Positions 7,673 through 17,273 of a DNA stretch of 64,000 bases are shown one piece after another (positions within the stretch are counted from its first letter, which is position 1; every line of letters starts with the position of its first letter). The stretch lies in the NCBI RefSeq assembly GCF_018130245.1, contig NZ_JAFCKP010000001.1, positions 1,426,001 through 1,490,000 on the forward strand. Reading direction: 5' to 3'. The notes beneath the pieces were generated by a model. The model had not been told where the DNA came from. It was given only the letters and a program-made list of their open reading frames with translations, and did not search any database. Origin of the DNA: Bradyrhizobium sp. SZCCT0231. GTDB taxonomy: Bacteria; Pseudomonadota; Alphaproteobacteria; Rhizobiales; Xanthobacteraceae. Position numbers and translations under genes: made by a program.

Positions 7673-10600
7673 TTCGCCTCCTTCGACGTTCCGCCATAGC
7701 GGCGATACAGGATCGGCAGGAGAATCAGAGTGAGCAGGGTGGAGGACAACAGTCCTCCGATCACGACGACCGCAAGCGGTCGCTGCACTTCGGACCCTGG
7801 CCCGGACGCGAACAGCAGCGGGATCAAGCCCAGCGCCGTGATGCTCGCGGTCATCAGCACGGGCCGAAGCCTGCGCATGGCACCCTCGACGACGATACGA
7901 TCCTCGCTCAGGCCATGGGTGCGGAGCTGATTGAAGTAGGACACCAGAACGACGCCGTTGAGGACGGCGATGCCGAGCAGCGCGATGAATCCGACCGAGG
8001 CGGGCACCGACAGATACTCACCCGTCAGGACCAGTGCGAAAACGCCCCCGATCAGGGCAAAGGGAATGTTGACCAGCACCAGCAAAGCCTGCCGGATGGC
8101 GCCGAACGTGGTGAAGAGCAGCAGGAAGATGAGACCGATCGCGACCGGGACCACGATGGACAGGCGTGCGGCGGCGCGTTGCTGGTTCTCGAACTGGCCG
8201 CCCCACGTCAGCCGGTAGCCGTTCGGGAGCGGAAGTTCGGTCGCAACCTTCTGGCGGGCTGCTTCGACGAAACCGACCATGTCGCGGCCGCGGACGTTGG
8301 CGCGAACGACGCTCATGCGCGCACCATCTTCGCGGTCGATCTTCACCGGCCCATCCACGCGCTGGATTCGCGCGACCTGCGACAGCGCGACATGCTGTCC
8401 GGAAGCGAGCGTCAGCGGCAGGCTTGCCAGCAGCGTCGGCGCCTCCCGGGTCGTCTCGCTACCGCGGACGAGAATCGGTGTGCGGCGTCCTTCCTCCAGC
8501 GCGGTCCCGATCGTTCGACCCTCGATCTGGGTACGGAGCGAGTTTACGATGGAATCTACGGTCAGACCGAGGCGGCCGGCCTCCATGCGATTGACCGCAA
8601 CCGTATAATATTGAGCGCCTTCGTTCAGCGTGGTGTAGACGTCCTCGGCTCCGTCGATGCCGGACAGGATGGCCGACAGCTTGGCCGCGGCTTCGTTCAG
8701 CCTGGCGATGTCGGGGCCGAAGATCTTGACTGCGACGTCGCCACGCACGCCGCTGATCATCTCCTGCACGCGCATGTCGATGGGTTGGGTGAAGCCGAGC
8801 GAGATGCCCGGAAAGCCGGTCAGGACCTCGCGCAGCTTCTGCAGCAGGGCTTCCCGATTGTCGGTCTGCCGCTCGGCGGCCGGCTTGAGCACGAGGAACG
8901 TGTCGGTCTGGTTGGGCCCCATGGGATCGAGGCCAAGCTCGTCCGACCCGGTCCGCGCGACGATGCCGGCAATATCAGGCACAGCCAGAAGTGCCTTCTG
9001 AAGCCTCGCATTCATCGCAAGCGACTCGTCGAGATTGACGGAAGGCAATGTCTCCACGCTGACGATGACGTCGCCTTCATCCATCGTCGGCATGAAGGTC
9101 TTGCCGAGCTTGGTATAGGCGAATCCCGCAGCGAGCAGGCCGATCAGCGCCGCAGCCATCACCTTGCGCTCGTTCTTCAGGGCCCAGTCCAACGCAGGCG
9201 CGTAGATCCGTTGCGCCGCACGGACCAGCATGGGATCGCGATGCGACCCGGACTTGAGCACATAGGAGGTCATGACCGGGATCACGGTGAGCGCCAGCAG
9301 CAGTGAACCGGTGAGCGCGAAGATGATGGCGAGCGCGACCGGGATGAACAGCTTCCCCTCCAATCCCTGCAGCGTCAGCAGGGGTATGAACACGATGATG
9401 ATGATGAGGACGCCCGAGGCTACCGGTTCCAGGACTTCGCAAACCGAACGGTACACCAGGTGGATCAGCGGAGCCGCTTTGCCCGGTTCGTGCTTGCCGA
9501 GGTTGCCGACGATGTTCTCGACCACGACGACCAGCGCGTCGATCAACATGCCGATCGCGATCGCAAGTCCGCCGAGGCTCATCAGGTTGGCCGACATCCC
9601 GGCCATGCGCATGACGATCAATGCGATGACGATGGCCAGCGGCAGGGTGAGTGCGATCACCAGCGAGGCCCGCCAATTGCCGAGGAAAAGCAACAGGAGA
9701 ACGATGACGAGGGCGGTGGCCTCGCCGAGCGCTCGCACCACGGTGCCGACCGCGCGGTTGACCAGGCGGCTGCGGTCGTAAAACACGTTGATGGAGACGC
9801 TCTTCGGCAGCGAGGGCTGCAGCTCGGCGAGCCGGGCGCGCACGTCGCGGACGAGCTGACCGGCGTTGGCGCCGCGCAAGCCGAGGACGAGCCCCTCGAC
9901 CGTCTCGCCGCTGCCGTCCGACGTGACTGCGCCATAGCGGGTCAGCGTCCCGACTTTGACGCTCGCCACGTCGTTGACCAGGATCGGCACGCCCTCGCGG
10001 GTGTCGACGACGATGGCCTTGATGTCTTCGACCGATCGGATGCTGCCCTCGATCCGGACCAGGGCGCTGTCCTCGCCCTGGTTCACCCGTCCGGCGCCGT
10101 CATTGCGGCTGTTGGTTTCGATGGCCCGGCGAAACACGTCGTAGGAAATGCCGCGCGCGGCGAGCGCATCGTTACGCGGCACGATCTCGAAGGCGCGGAC
10201 GTAACCGCCGAGCGCATTGACGTCCGCAACGCCGGCGACCGTCCGCAGCGCGGGACGGATCACCCAATCCAGCAGAGTCCGGCGCTCGGCGAGCGAAAGC
10301 TCGGGGCTGTCGATCGTGAACATGAACATCTCGCCCAGGGGGCTCGTGATCGGCGCAAGACCTCCGCTGACCCCGTCGGGGAAATCACGCGCGATGTTCG
10401 ATAGCCGCTCCGATACCTGGTTGCGCGCCCAGTAGATGTCAGTGCCGTCCTCGAAATCGACGGTGATGTCGGCCAGTGAATATTTCGTGGTCGAACGAAG
10501 GACCTTCTTGTGCGGCAATCCGAGCAGTTCGAGCTCGACGGGGACCGTGATGCGCTGCTCGACCTCCTCGGGCGTCAGGCCCGGCGCCTTCATGATGATC

Positions 10601-10743
10601 TTGACCTGAACCGGTGAGACGTCGGGAAACGCGTCGATCGGCAGGCCGGACAGGAGGATGGCGCCGGCGCCGACCAGCAGCAACACACTCAGCAGGACGA
10701 ACAGTCGCTGCGAAAGCGCGAACGCGACCAGGCGCCGGAGCAT
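7669..10743 (-). CDS. CzcA/CusA-family heavy-metal RND efflux pump
   Basis: 1024 residues, full length for the inner-membrane proton-driven HME-RND pump. Visible features: first helix at 12-35, periplasmic porter loop, then helices from about 340. The intramembrane motif on TM4 is AIGMLIDALVVVVEN (396-410), retaining Asp402. Proven Zn/Co/Cd CzcA proteins have DFG...DG here, so the first Asp is absent and the metal is uncertain. The C-terminal half repeats the architecture (GYRLTWGGQFENQQRA, then TM7-12). It stands between the adaptor gene (0-base gap) and the DUF3240 gene (overlap), forming a three-gene operon with no outer-membrane factor. Confidence 0.92.
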   Translation of the reverse strand: MLRRLVAFALSQRLFVLLSVLLLVGAGAILLSGLPIDAFPDVSPVQVKIIMKAPGLTPEEVEQRITVPVELELLGLPHKKVLRSTTKYSLADITVDFEDGTDIYWARNQVSERLSNIARDFPDGVSGGLAPITSPLGEMFMFTIDSPELSLAERRTLLDWVIRPALRTVAGVADVNALGGYVRAFEIVPRNDALAARGISYDVFRRAIETNSRNDGAGRVNQGEDSALVRIEGSIRSVEDIKAIVVDTREGVPILVNDVASVKVGTLTRYGAVTSDGSGETVEGLVLGLRGANAGQLVRDVRARLAELQPSLPKSVSINVFYDRSRLVNRAVGTVVRALGEATALVIVLLLLFLGNWRASLVIALTLPLAIVIALIVMRMAGMSANLMSLGGLAIAIGMLIDALVVVVENIVGNLGKHEPGKAAPLIHLVYRSVCEVLEPVASGVLIIIIVFIPLLTLQGLEGKLFIPVALAIIFALTGSLLLALTVIPVMTSYVLKSGSHRDPMLVRAAQRIYAPALDWALKNERKVMAAALIGLLAAGFAYTKLGKTFMPTMDEGDVIVSVETLPSVNLDESLAMNARLQKALLAVPDIAGIVARTGSDELGLDPMGPNQTDTFLVLKPAAERQTDNREALLQKLREVLTGFPGISLGFTQPIDMRVQEMISGVRGDVAVKIFGPDIARLNEAAAKLSAILSGIDGAEDVYTTLNEGAQYYTVAVNRMEAGRLGLTVDSIVNSLRTQIEGRTIGTALEEGRRTPILVRGSETTREAPTLLASLPLTLASGQHVALSQVARIQRVDGPVKIDREDGARMSVVRANVRGRDMVGFVEAARQKVATELPLPNGYRLTWGGQFENQQRAAARLSIVVPVAIGLIFLLLFTTFGAIRQALLVLVNIPFALIGGVFALVLTGEYLSVPASVGFIALLGIAVLNGVVLVSYFNQLRTHGLSEDRIVVEGAMRRLRPVLMTASITALGLIPLLFASGPGSEVQRPLAVVVIGGLLSSTLLTLILLPILYRRYGGTSKEAK

Positions 10744-11904
10744 CTATTGTCCCAGTCCCGAGAGAATGCCGCGAAGCGCCGAGATGCCGCCGATCGCGAT
10801 CTCGTCCTGGTCCGTGATGGGACCGGACACCACGACATGGTCCTGGTCTTCCGCAACCAGCTTGACCGGGACCAGCCGGAAGCCGCCGGCTGTGGCGGCG
10901 AATACCGAGGTCTGTTCGCCCCGCCGCACCAGCCCGCTGTAGGGAATCTCCCACGCGCTTTCGCCGGCGGAGAGAAAGCCGATGCGGGCAGCGGCTGTCT
11001 GACCGGGATGCAGCTCTCCGTCGTTGGGGATTTCCGCGCGAACCAAGATGGTCTGGGTGGCAGGGTCGATGGTCTCGGAGACCAGAACGACCTTGCCGGG
11101 CGTGGGATAGCCCTCGATCTCGACCTTCGCGCCGGTGTGGATTGCTCGGATACTGGCCGCAGGAACCGCGATTTCCGCCCATAGCGGTGAGAGTCGCGCC
11201 AGCTTGACGAGCGGCGTGGATTGGTCGAGCCGCTGCCCTGGCGATACCGTGACCTCGACGACGGATGCGGTTTGCGGCGCATTGACGGTGAGCGTTGTGC
11301 TGATCGCCGCCTCCTGGGCCAGCCGAGAAATGGCATCGTCGGACATTCCGCTCAGATGCAGCATCTGACGCCGCTCGGCGACCACGAGAGCGGCCTGGCG
11401 CGCTTCGGCCTGGCTGGCCTCCAGCACCCGCTGCGGCACGGCCTTGCCCTCAAACAGATCGACGTTCCGCTTCAACTGCTGGCTGGCGAGATGCTCCTGG
11501 GCGATCGCGTGCAGGTAGTCGCGCTGCTGGGAGACGAAACTTGGACTCTCCAGGGTGACCAGCGGCTGGCCGGCCGAGGCGCGATCACCGCGCCCGACGA
11601 GGAGAGTGGCGACCATGCCGGCCACCGGCGCGCTGACGACCCACATTTGCGGTGTGGGGATCACGATCTGGACGGGATATGGCAGCGTCAGATCGGTCCG
11701 GATCGCGACCGGGTGGGCCACGCGCACGCCGAGATTCCGCGCCTGCGCATCGCTCAGCTTCAATTCATCCTGTGCATTCGGCGCCGAAGGCCACAAGCTC
11801 AGTGCAAGCGCAAACAGAATACGGGCCGTCACGTTCCGAGCGGGGCTCAGAAGGAAAATCCCATGATGCAATGGCATGGCGGAAGTCGTCCGAAGGCGCC
11901 GCAT
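10744..11904 (-). CDS. Periplasmic adaptor (membrane fusion protein) of the metal RND pump
   Basis: 386 residues. The ATG at 11904 has GAGG six bases upstream; a second in-frame ATG at 11877 lacks one. A signal peptide (ILFALALSLWPSAPNA) is followed by a barrel-sandwich half (VVSAPVAGMVATLLVGRGDRASAGQPLVTLESP), an alpha-hairpin (about 125-185), a second lipoyl half (TLTVNAPQTASVVEVTVSPGQRLDQSTPLVKLARL), a beta-barrel and the membrane-proximal domain. It links the pump to an outer-membrane channel. No N-terminal metal-binding domain rich in His or Met is visible. First gene of the operon; its promoter must lie in the 187-base divergent gap to 12092. Confidence 0.9.
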   Translation of the reverse strand: MRRLRTTSAMPLHHGIFLLSPARNVTARILFALALSLWPSAPNAQDELKLSDAQARNLGVRVAHPVAIRTDLTLPYPVQIVIPTPQMWVVSAPVAGMVATLLVGRGDRASAGQPLVTLESPSFVSQQRDYLHAIAQEHLASQQLKRNVDLFEGKAVPQRVLEASQAEARQAALVVAERRQMLHLSGMSDDAISRLAQEAAISTTLTVNAPQTASVVEVTVSPGQRLDQSTPLVKLARLSPLWAEIAVPAASIRAIHTGAKVEIEGYPTPGKVVLVSETIDPATQTILVRAEIPNDGELHPGQTAAARIGFLSAGESAWEIPYSGLVRRGEQTSVFAATAGGFRLVPVKLVAEDQDHVVVSGPITDQDEIAIGGISALRGILSGLGQ

Positions 11905-12091
11905 TCGACACCTCGCTTACGCCGGCGCGGCGCCGATGGGTTGATGTGCATCAAGCGCGCCTCGTCTGCGGAGCATATTTTTGCATCAAATACGCCGGAG
12001 ATAGCTGCAGGTCGAGCCAGGCTTCGGTTGGATTGGCTCACTCGCGGGAGCGCGATGCCAACGCTGTTCTGAAATAAGCAGGAGCAAGGTC

Positions 12092-12565
12092 GTGAAATTG
12101 AGCAAACTCATACGCGCGCTGCTCAGCGGTGTCATTGGCTCGCTCGCTCTCGTGCAGCCAGCGCTTTGCCATAGCGGAACGGCGCAGGATCCCTGGAGTC
12201 CGGCGCACATTGACATGCTTCCGGCCGAAATTCGCGCAGATGTGCAGAAATGGAACGCCGCATGCGGAGGCTCCATTGCGGCCGCCCAACATTTTGCGCT
12301 TTATCTGACCGTGCCGGGCGCGGAGTTCGTGGCTCTTCACTTCGACGATTTTCAATGCCGCAGCCGAGCCGTTCATTGCAATTCCGCGGGCTGTCTCCAC
12401 GAGGTGTATGTCGCGACGGCTGGGCGATACCGCCGGGTGCTCTCCGTGCGCGCCCATGACATCCGCCTATCGTCGGCCAACAATCAGGCCTTCGTCGAGC
12501 TCCTCGACGGCAAAGGAAACAGTCGGACGCTGCGCTGGAATGGCAGCCGATTCGTTGCGAAGTAG
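12092..12565 (+). CDS. Secreted protein of unknown function
   Basis: 157 residues with a signal peptide (SGVIGSLALVQPALC, cleavage near LCH-SG). The mature part begins PWSPAHIDMLPAEIRADVQKWNAACG. Cysteines in AACGG, DDFQCRSRAVHCNSAGCL suggest two disulphides. I do not recognise a catalytic motif. It is divergent from the metal RND operon, and GAGCAAGG lies ahead of the start. Expression linked to the pump is possible but nothing in the protein (no His/Met/Cys metal site) supports a metal role. Confidence 0.7.
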   Translation: MKLSKLIRALLSGVIGSLALVQPALCHSGTAQDPWSPAHIDMLPAEIRADVQKWNAACGGSIAAAQHFALYLTVPGAEFVALHFDDFQCRSRAVHCNSAGCLHEVYVATAGRYRRVLSVRAHDIRLSSANNQAFVELLDGKGNSRTLRWNGSRFVAK

Positions 12566-12609
12566 ATGCCGGTGCAGATGCCTGTCGTTTGCACCTGTCT
12601 CGTCGCGCT

Positions 12610-14112
12610 CTAGCGCCGCACGATCGATCCCGAGCGGCCGATCAGGCGGGCGAGCTGACGGAAGCGGCTGCCGACGCGGTCGGCGACGAGATCGCCGAGG
12701 CGGTGCTCGAACACCAGCATCAATTTGCGGCTCTGGCTGCGGAAATGCGTGGCGGGCAAGACGCCCGGACGCGCCGCCGAGATCAGATGCGCGACGCGGA
12801 ACGCAGCGCCCAAGAGGCGCGCGCGTTCGAGCTGGGCCGGCGTCAGCAGGCCCTGCATGGTGGCCGGCGGCTGGTTCTCCTCGCTGAGGCCGGCGTAGCG
12901 ATAGAACACGGACAGGCCGACGAAGGCGCGTTCGGTGTGGGTGATCGCGCCGAAATTGCCGTTGACGACGAGGCTCAGCGTCTGCTCACCGCGATGGTCG
13001 GGATGCACGCGCCAACCGATGTCGGACAGCAGGCACGCGGTGTGACGCAGGCGGCGGTCCTCTTCGGTCTCGCGCAGCTTCACGACGCGCACCAGGCGGT
13101 CGGTCCAGGCGATCAGCTCGCGGGCGTGTTTGGCCGAGCGTGACAGCAACTGGTTCAGCTCCTCGGCCGCGCAGAGCAGTCCATCCTTGTTGCGCTCGGT
13201 CTCCGGCAGCTTCTCGTGCAGCAGGCCCTCGCGCACGCCGAAGGTGGAGAACACGATGTTCTTGGGTTTTGCAACGCGGATGATGTGCTCGAGCACCAGC
13301 GCTGCATAGGTGAGGAGAGGGCGGCGCGCGTCGGCGACGATCTCGATGTCGGCGAGCATGTTGGCGGCAGCGAGGCGCCGGAGACGGCGCGAGAAGTCGA
13401 GCGCTTCAGCCGCCGAAATCGAATAGCCGTGCATCACCTGGAGCTGATAGCCACTCTGGATGATGTGAATGCGCGCGAGCGCGCGCCAGGTACCGCCGAC
13501 GGCATAAAAGGTGCGGCCGCGGCCTGCGGTGAGCTGCGGCAGCTCGTCGAGCTCCTCGCGCACGATGCGATCGGCGCGCTTGAGCGATTTGTGCGCGAGG
13601 TCCTGGAGCGCGAGGCCGCCGAGCGGCAGCGTCACGCCGCTGCGTACGGCGTTCTTGCGCACGTCGATCAGCTCGAGCGAGCCGCCGCCGAGGTCACCGA
13701 CGATGCCGTCGGGAAGGTGGATGCCGGAGATCACGCCGAGTGCCGACAGCCGCGCCTCGCGCGGGCCCGACAGGATCTCGATGTTGACGGCGCAGATGCG
13801 CTCGGCCTTGGCGATGAAGTCTGGGCCGTTGGAGGCGTCGCGGCAGGCCGCGGTCGCGATCGCGAACACGCGCCCGACCTGCATCACACGGCACAATGCG
13901 CGGAAGCGCTTGAGCGAGGTCAGCGCCTTGTCGACGGCGTCGGGCGCGAGCAGACCCGTGCTCTGCACCTCGCGCCCGAGGCCGCACAGCGTCTTCTCGT
14001 TGAAGATCGGGATGAGGCTCCGCGACAGTCCCTCGTAGACGACGAGACGGACCGAGTTGGAGCCGATGTCGATAACCGCGACGCTCGAGCCGCGCTTGCG
14101 CGGCCGCTTCAC
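12610..14112 (-). CDS. ppx: Exopolyphosphatase (Ppx/GppA family)
   Basis: 500 residues of the ASKHA fold. The N-terminal nucleotide-binding loop AVIDIGSNSVRLVVYEG (12-28) and the second phosphate loop GIVGDLGGGSLELIDV are intact, as is the EARLSALGVISG segment. The C-terminal HD-like helical domain (RLRHTACLLSDIGWRVHPDHR) is present, as in the longer alphaproteobacterial enzymes. It removes terminal phosphates from polyphosphate and may also hydrolyse pppGpp. It follows ppk by 15 bases on the same strand, so synthesis and breakdown of polyphosphate are encoded together. Confidence 0.93.
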   Translation of the reverse strand: MKRPRKRGSSVAVIDIGSNSVRLVVYEGLSRSLIPIFNEKTLCGLGREVQSTGLLAPDAVDKALTSLKRFRALCRVMQVGRVFAIATAACRDASNGPDFIAKAERICAVNIEILSGPREARLSALGVISGIHLPDGIVGDLGGGSLELIDVRKNAVRSGVTLPLGGLALQDLAHKSLKRADRIVREELDELPQLTAGRGRTFYAVGGTWRALARIHIIQSGYQLQVMHGYSISAAEALDFSRRLRRLAAANMLADIEIVADARRPLLTYAALVLEHIIRVAKPKNIVFSTFGVREGLLHEKLPETERNKDGLLCAAEELNQLLSRSAKHARELIAWTDRLVRVVKLRETEEDRRLRHTACLLSDIGWRVHPDHRGEQTLSLVVNGNFGAITHTERAFVGLSVFYRYAGLSEENQPPATMQGLLTPAQLERARLLGAAFRVAHLISAARPGVLPATHFRSQSRKLMLVFEHRLGDLVADRVGSRFRQLARLIGRSGSIVRR

Positions 14113-14127
14113 GTCGCAAATCCCCGA

Positions 14128-16332
14128 TCAGGATTGATGGCGTTCGTTCCGGCGCGTGAGACGACGCGGCGAGGATTCCTTGAGCGACTTTCCACGGCCA
14201 GACAGACTCGGATTTGTCATGAAGTAGTTGTGGACGTTGAAAGGCTCCTCGCCCTTCGCGGTCTTCATACGCGTTGAAGACCCATCCGGCAACAACTGCC
14301 AGCTCTGCTCATTATCCTTCAGGTTCGCGACCATGATTTGTTCGAGAACCTGCTGATGCACCGTCGGATTTTGCAGCGGACACAGCACCTCGACGCGGCG
14401 GTCGAGGTTGCGCGGCATCATGTCGGCGGAGGAGATATACACAGCCGCTTTCGCGCCGGGCAGGCCCTGGCCCATGCCGAAGCAGTAGATTCGGCCGTGT
14501 TCCAGGAAGCGCCCGATGATCGACTTGACCCTGATATTTTCCGACAGGCCGGGGATGCCGGGCCTGAGGCAACAGATTCCGCGCACCACGAGCTCGACCT
14601 GGACGCCGGCCTGGGAGGCCTCGTAGAGCGCGTCGATGATGTCGGGGTCGACCAGCGCGTTCATCTTCATCCAGACCGCGCCGGGCCGGCCGTGCCGTGC
14701 ATGCGCGGTCTCGCCTTGAATGTGCTCGATGATGCGTTGGCGCAAGGTCAGTGGCGACACCGCCATCTTTTCCAGATCGCTCGGCGCGGCATAGCCGGTG
14801 ATGAAATTGAACACGCGTGCGGCATCGCGGCCGATGGTCGGATCGGAGGTGAAGTAGGAGAGATCGGTGTAGATGCGCGCGGTGACCGGGTGATAGTTGC
14901 CGGTGCCGGTATGGACGTAAGTCGTGAGGCTGCCGCCCTCGCGGCGCACCACCATCGAGAGTTTGGCGTGCGTCTTCAATTCGAGGAAGCCGTAGACGAC
15001 CTGCACGCCGGCACGTTCGAGATCGCGCGCCCAGCGGATGTTGGCTTCTTCGTCGAACCGCGCCTTCAGCTCGATCAAGGCCGTGACGGATTTGCCAGCT
15101 TCGGCCGCTTCGGCCAGCGCACGCACGATCGGTGAGTTGTTGGAGGTGCGGTAGAGCGTCTGCTTGATCGCGACGACATCGGGGTCGCGCGTGGCCTGCT
15201 GCAGGAACTGCACGACGACGTCGAAGGATTCATAGGGATGGTGGACGATCAGGTCCTTCTGCCGGATCGCGGCAAAGATGTCGCCGCCATGCTCGCGCAC
15301 GCGCTCGGGGTGGCGCGGCACGTAAGGGGTGAATTCGAGGTCGGGCCGGTCGAGGCGGGTGAGCTGAGAGAGCTCGTTCATCGCGAGCACGCCGTCGACC
15401 AGGAAGACCTCGTCGTCGGCGGCCGACAGCGCATGCTGCACGAAGCTGCGCAACTCTTCCGGCATCTTGGCGTCGATCTCGAGCCGGATCACCGATCCGC
15501 GGCGGCGGCGCTTCAGCGCGGTCTCGAACAGGCGGACGAGGTCTTCCGCCTCTTCCTCGATTTCGAGCTCGGAATCGCGGATGATCCGGAAGGCGCCCTG
15601 GCCGTGCAGGTTGTAGCCGGGGAACAGGCGGTTGATGAACAGGGCGGTGGCCTGTTCCAGCGAGATCAGGCGCACCGTGCCTTCGGTCGGCAGGCGGATG
15701 AAGCGGTCGATCTTGCCGGGCATACGGATCAACGCGTTCATCTGCTTGCCGTCGGCGGCGCGCGTGAGCTGCAGCGCGATGGTGAAGCCGAGGCTCGGGA
15801 TGAACGGGAAGGGGTGGGCGGGGTCGATCGCGAGCGGCGTCAGCAGCGGGAAGACATTGTTGAGGAAGTAGTCCTCGACCCAGGTCCGTTCCGCCTTGGT
15901 GACGTCCTTGCCGTCCACCAGCACGATGCCGACATCGGCCAGCGTGCCGCGCAGGTCGCGCCAGATCGCCTGCTGGTCGGAAGCGAGCTGGGAGACGGTG
16001 CGGTTGATCAATGCGAGCTGCTCCGACGGCGTCAGACCGTCGGGGCTGCGCTCCGCGATGCCCTCGCGCACCTGGGCCTTGATGCCGGCCACGCGGACCA
16101 TGAAGAACTCGTCGAGGTTATTCGCCGAAATCGACAGGAATCGCACCCGCTCCAGCACGGGGTGGCTGGGATTGACCGATTCCTCCAGGACGCGGCGGTT
16201 GAAATGCAGCCAGGACAGCTCGCGGTTGATGAACCGCTCGGGGCTGGATGCGATCGCCGGCAGGCCCTCGGTTTCCGGGGCTTTCTCTTTGGTTTCAACA
16301 GCTTGCGCAGAGTCCATCAGAAGTCGGTCCAT
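14128..16332 (-). CDS. ppk: Polyphosphate kinase 1
   Basis: 734 residues from the ATG at 16332, which has GAGG about nine bases upstream; an ATG at 16380 would add 16 residues and one at 16317 would remove five. The enzyme polymerises the gamma-phosphate of ATP into polyphosphate via a phosphohistidine. Visible in order: N domain ([19 protein letters not shown]), head domain, then two PLD-like catalytic domains with [51 protein letters not shown] (active-site His in KTHAK) and [21 protein letters not shown]. It is expressed just ahead of ppx and 140 bases after hdaA. Confidence 0.96.
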   Translation of the reverse strand: MDRLLMDSAQAVETKEKAPETEGLPAIASSPERFINRELSWLHFNRRVLEESVNPSHPVLERVRFLSISANNLDEFFMVRVAGIKAQVREGIAERSPDGLTPSEQLALINRTVSQLASDQQAIWRDLRGTLADVGIVLVDGKDVTKAERTWVEDYFLNNVFPLLTPLAIDPAHPFPFIPSLGFTIALQLTRAADGKQMNALIRMPGKIDRFIRLPTEGTVRLISLEQATALFINRLFPGYNLHGQGAFRIIRDSELEIEEEAEDLVRLFETALKRRRRGSVIRLEIDAKMPEELRSFVQHALSAADDEVFLVDGVLAMNELSQLTRLDRPDLEFTPYVPRHPERVREHGGDIFAAIRQKDLIVHHPYESFDVVVQFLQQATRDPDVVAIKQTLYRTSNNSPIVRALAEAAEAGKSVTALIELKARFDEEANIRWARDLERAGVQVVYGFLELKTHAKLSMVVRREGGSLTTYVHTGTGNYHPVTARIYTDLSYFTSDPTIGRDAARVFNFITGYAAPSDLEKMAVSPLTLRQRIIEHIQGETAHARHGRPGAVWMKMNALVDPDIIDALYEASQAGVQVELVVRGICCLRPGIPGLSENIRVKSIIGRFLEHGRIYCFGMGQGLPGAKAAVYISSADMMPRNLDRRVEVLCPLQNPTVHQQVLEQIMVANLKDNEQSWQLLPDGSSTRMKTAKGEEPFNVHNYFMTNPSLSGRGKSLKESSPRRLTRRNERHQS

Positions 16333-16472
16333 CCTGTCTCGCCTCACTTTGCGACTTATGCGCAAAACCCGGGGGAGCATGTGTTACAGCGATGACGTTT
16401 CGATGACATTGATGTTCCGCCGCTCCGCCGCGTCAAGCGGGCGTCGGGCAGCTTTGGGAGCCCGCAGGCCGA

Positions 16473-17246
16473 TCAGGCGTCCCGGAGCAGCTCGGCGGCC
16501 AGCGCCCGGGTGACGGGCCGGCCGAGCCGCAAGGCTTCGCTGTCGAGCAGCTCCACGGCGCGTCGGGCGGCGGCCGAGGACCGTTCCAGGCGGGTGGCGA
16601 GGTAGCCGACCACGCTCTCGTCCACGGTGAGCTGGCGGTCGGCGCAGAATTTGACGATCAGGCCGCGGAAGAGCTGGTCGTCAGGGGGCAGCAGGGTGAC
16701 CACCGGAACGGCACGCAGGCGTGAGCGCAGGTCGCGAAGCTCGATCTCCAGCGCGGCCGGCGCCTCGCGCCCCGTGAAGAGGACATAGGCGCCGTCCTCG
16801 CGGGCGAGGTTCATCAGGTGAAACAGGGCGCGCTCGTCGAAATCCTTTGCCTTGAGATCCTCGACCACCAGCGCGCCGGTGGCGAGCGCGCCGGGAACGC
16901 CCGCAGCGGTCAGTGCATTGGCGGAGGTCGAGCGGGCGCCTGATACCTCGGCCCAGATCGCGGCGAGATGGCTCTTGCCGCTGCCTTCCGGGCCGGCCAG
17001 CCACATGATCCGGTTCGGCCATTCCGGCCAGCTGTCGATCAGGCCGAGACCGGCCGCATTGGCGGGGCCTTCGAGGAAGTTGTCCCGGCTGAGGCTCTCC
17101 GCATGCGGAAGTGCAAACGCCAATTGTCGGGGATGAACGCGGCCTGCCACGCTTGCTTTGCTCCATGCCGGCGCGCCGGCCCGTTTGAAGAGGTTCGACT
17201 TGATCGTGCGGGACTTGATCGTGCCGGACTTGATCGTGCGGGACAT
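16473..17246 (-). CDS. hdaA: HdaA: DnaA-related regulator of replication initiation
   Basis: 257 residues. Homologous to Hda/HdaA, which with the sliding clamp stimulates ATP hydrolysis on DnaA after initiation. After residue 40 come the clamp-binding-like QLAFALPHAESLSRDNFLEG, a P-loop GPEGSGKSH, Walker B ALVVEDL and arginine-rich sensor helices (LRDLRSRLRAVPVV, ERSSAAARRAVELLD). The first 18 residues are unusual: three copies of TIKS from a 15-base tandem repeat. The clamp motif normally lies near the N-terminus, here about 40 residues in. Gene order purM/pgsA/hdaA/ppk is a conserved alphaproteobacterial neighbourhood. Confidence 0.9.
   Translation of the reverse strand: MSRTIKSGTIKSRTIKSNLFKRAGAPAWSKASVAGRVHPRQLAFALPHAESLSRDNFLEGPANAAGLGLIDSWPEWPNRIMWLAGPEGSGKSHLAAIWAEVSGARSTSANALTAAGVPGALATGALVVEDLKAKDFDERALFHLMNLAREDGAYVLFTGREAPAALEIELRDLRSRLRAVPVVTLLPPDDQLFRGLIVKFCADRQLTVDESVVGYLATRLERSSAAARRAVELLDSEALRLGRPVTRALAAELLRDA
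17197..17241 (-). repeat. Three tandem 15-base repeats in the 5' end of hdaA
   Basis: Three copies of GACTTGATCGTGCSG stand head to tail, differing at one base. On the minus strand they encode TIKSG, TIKSR and TIKSN, residues 4-18 of HdaA. Unit length is a multiple of three, so gain or loss of copies would not shift the frame. Confidence 0.9.
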
Positions 17247-17273
17247 GGCCTTTTGCAGGGCCGCATCCCCACC

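Noticed and set aside
7915-9306. Long plus-strand open frame of 463 codons opposite the RND pump gene
   Set aside because: It mirrors the pump gene in a complementary register; residues are dominated by R, D, Q and H as expected for antisense frames in high-GC DNA, and no domain is recognisable.
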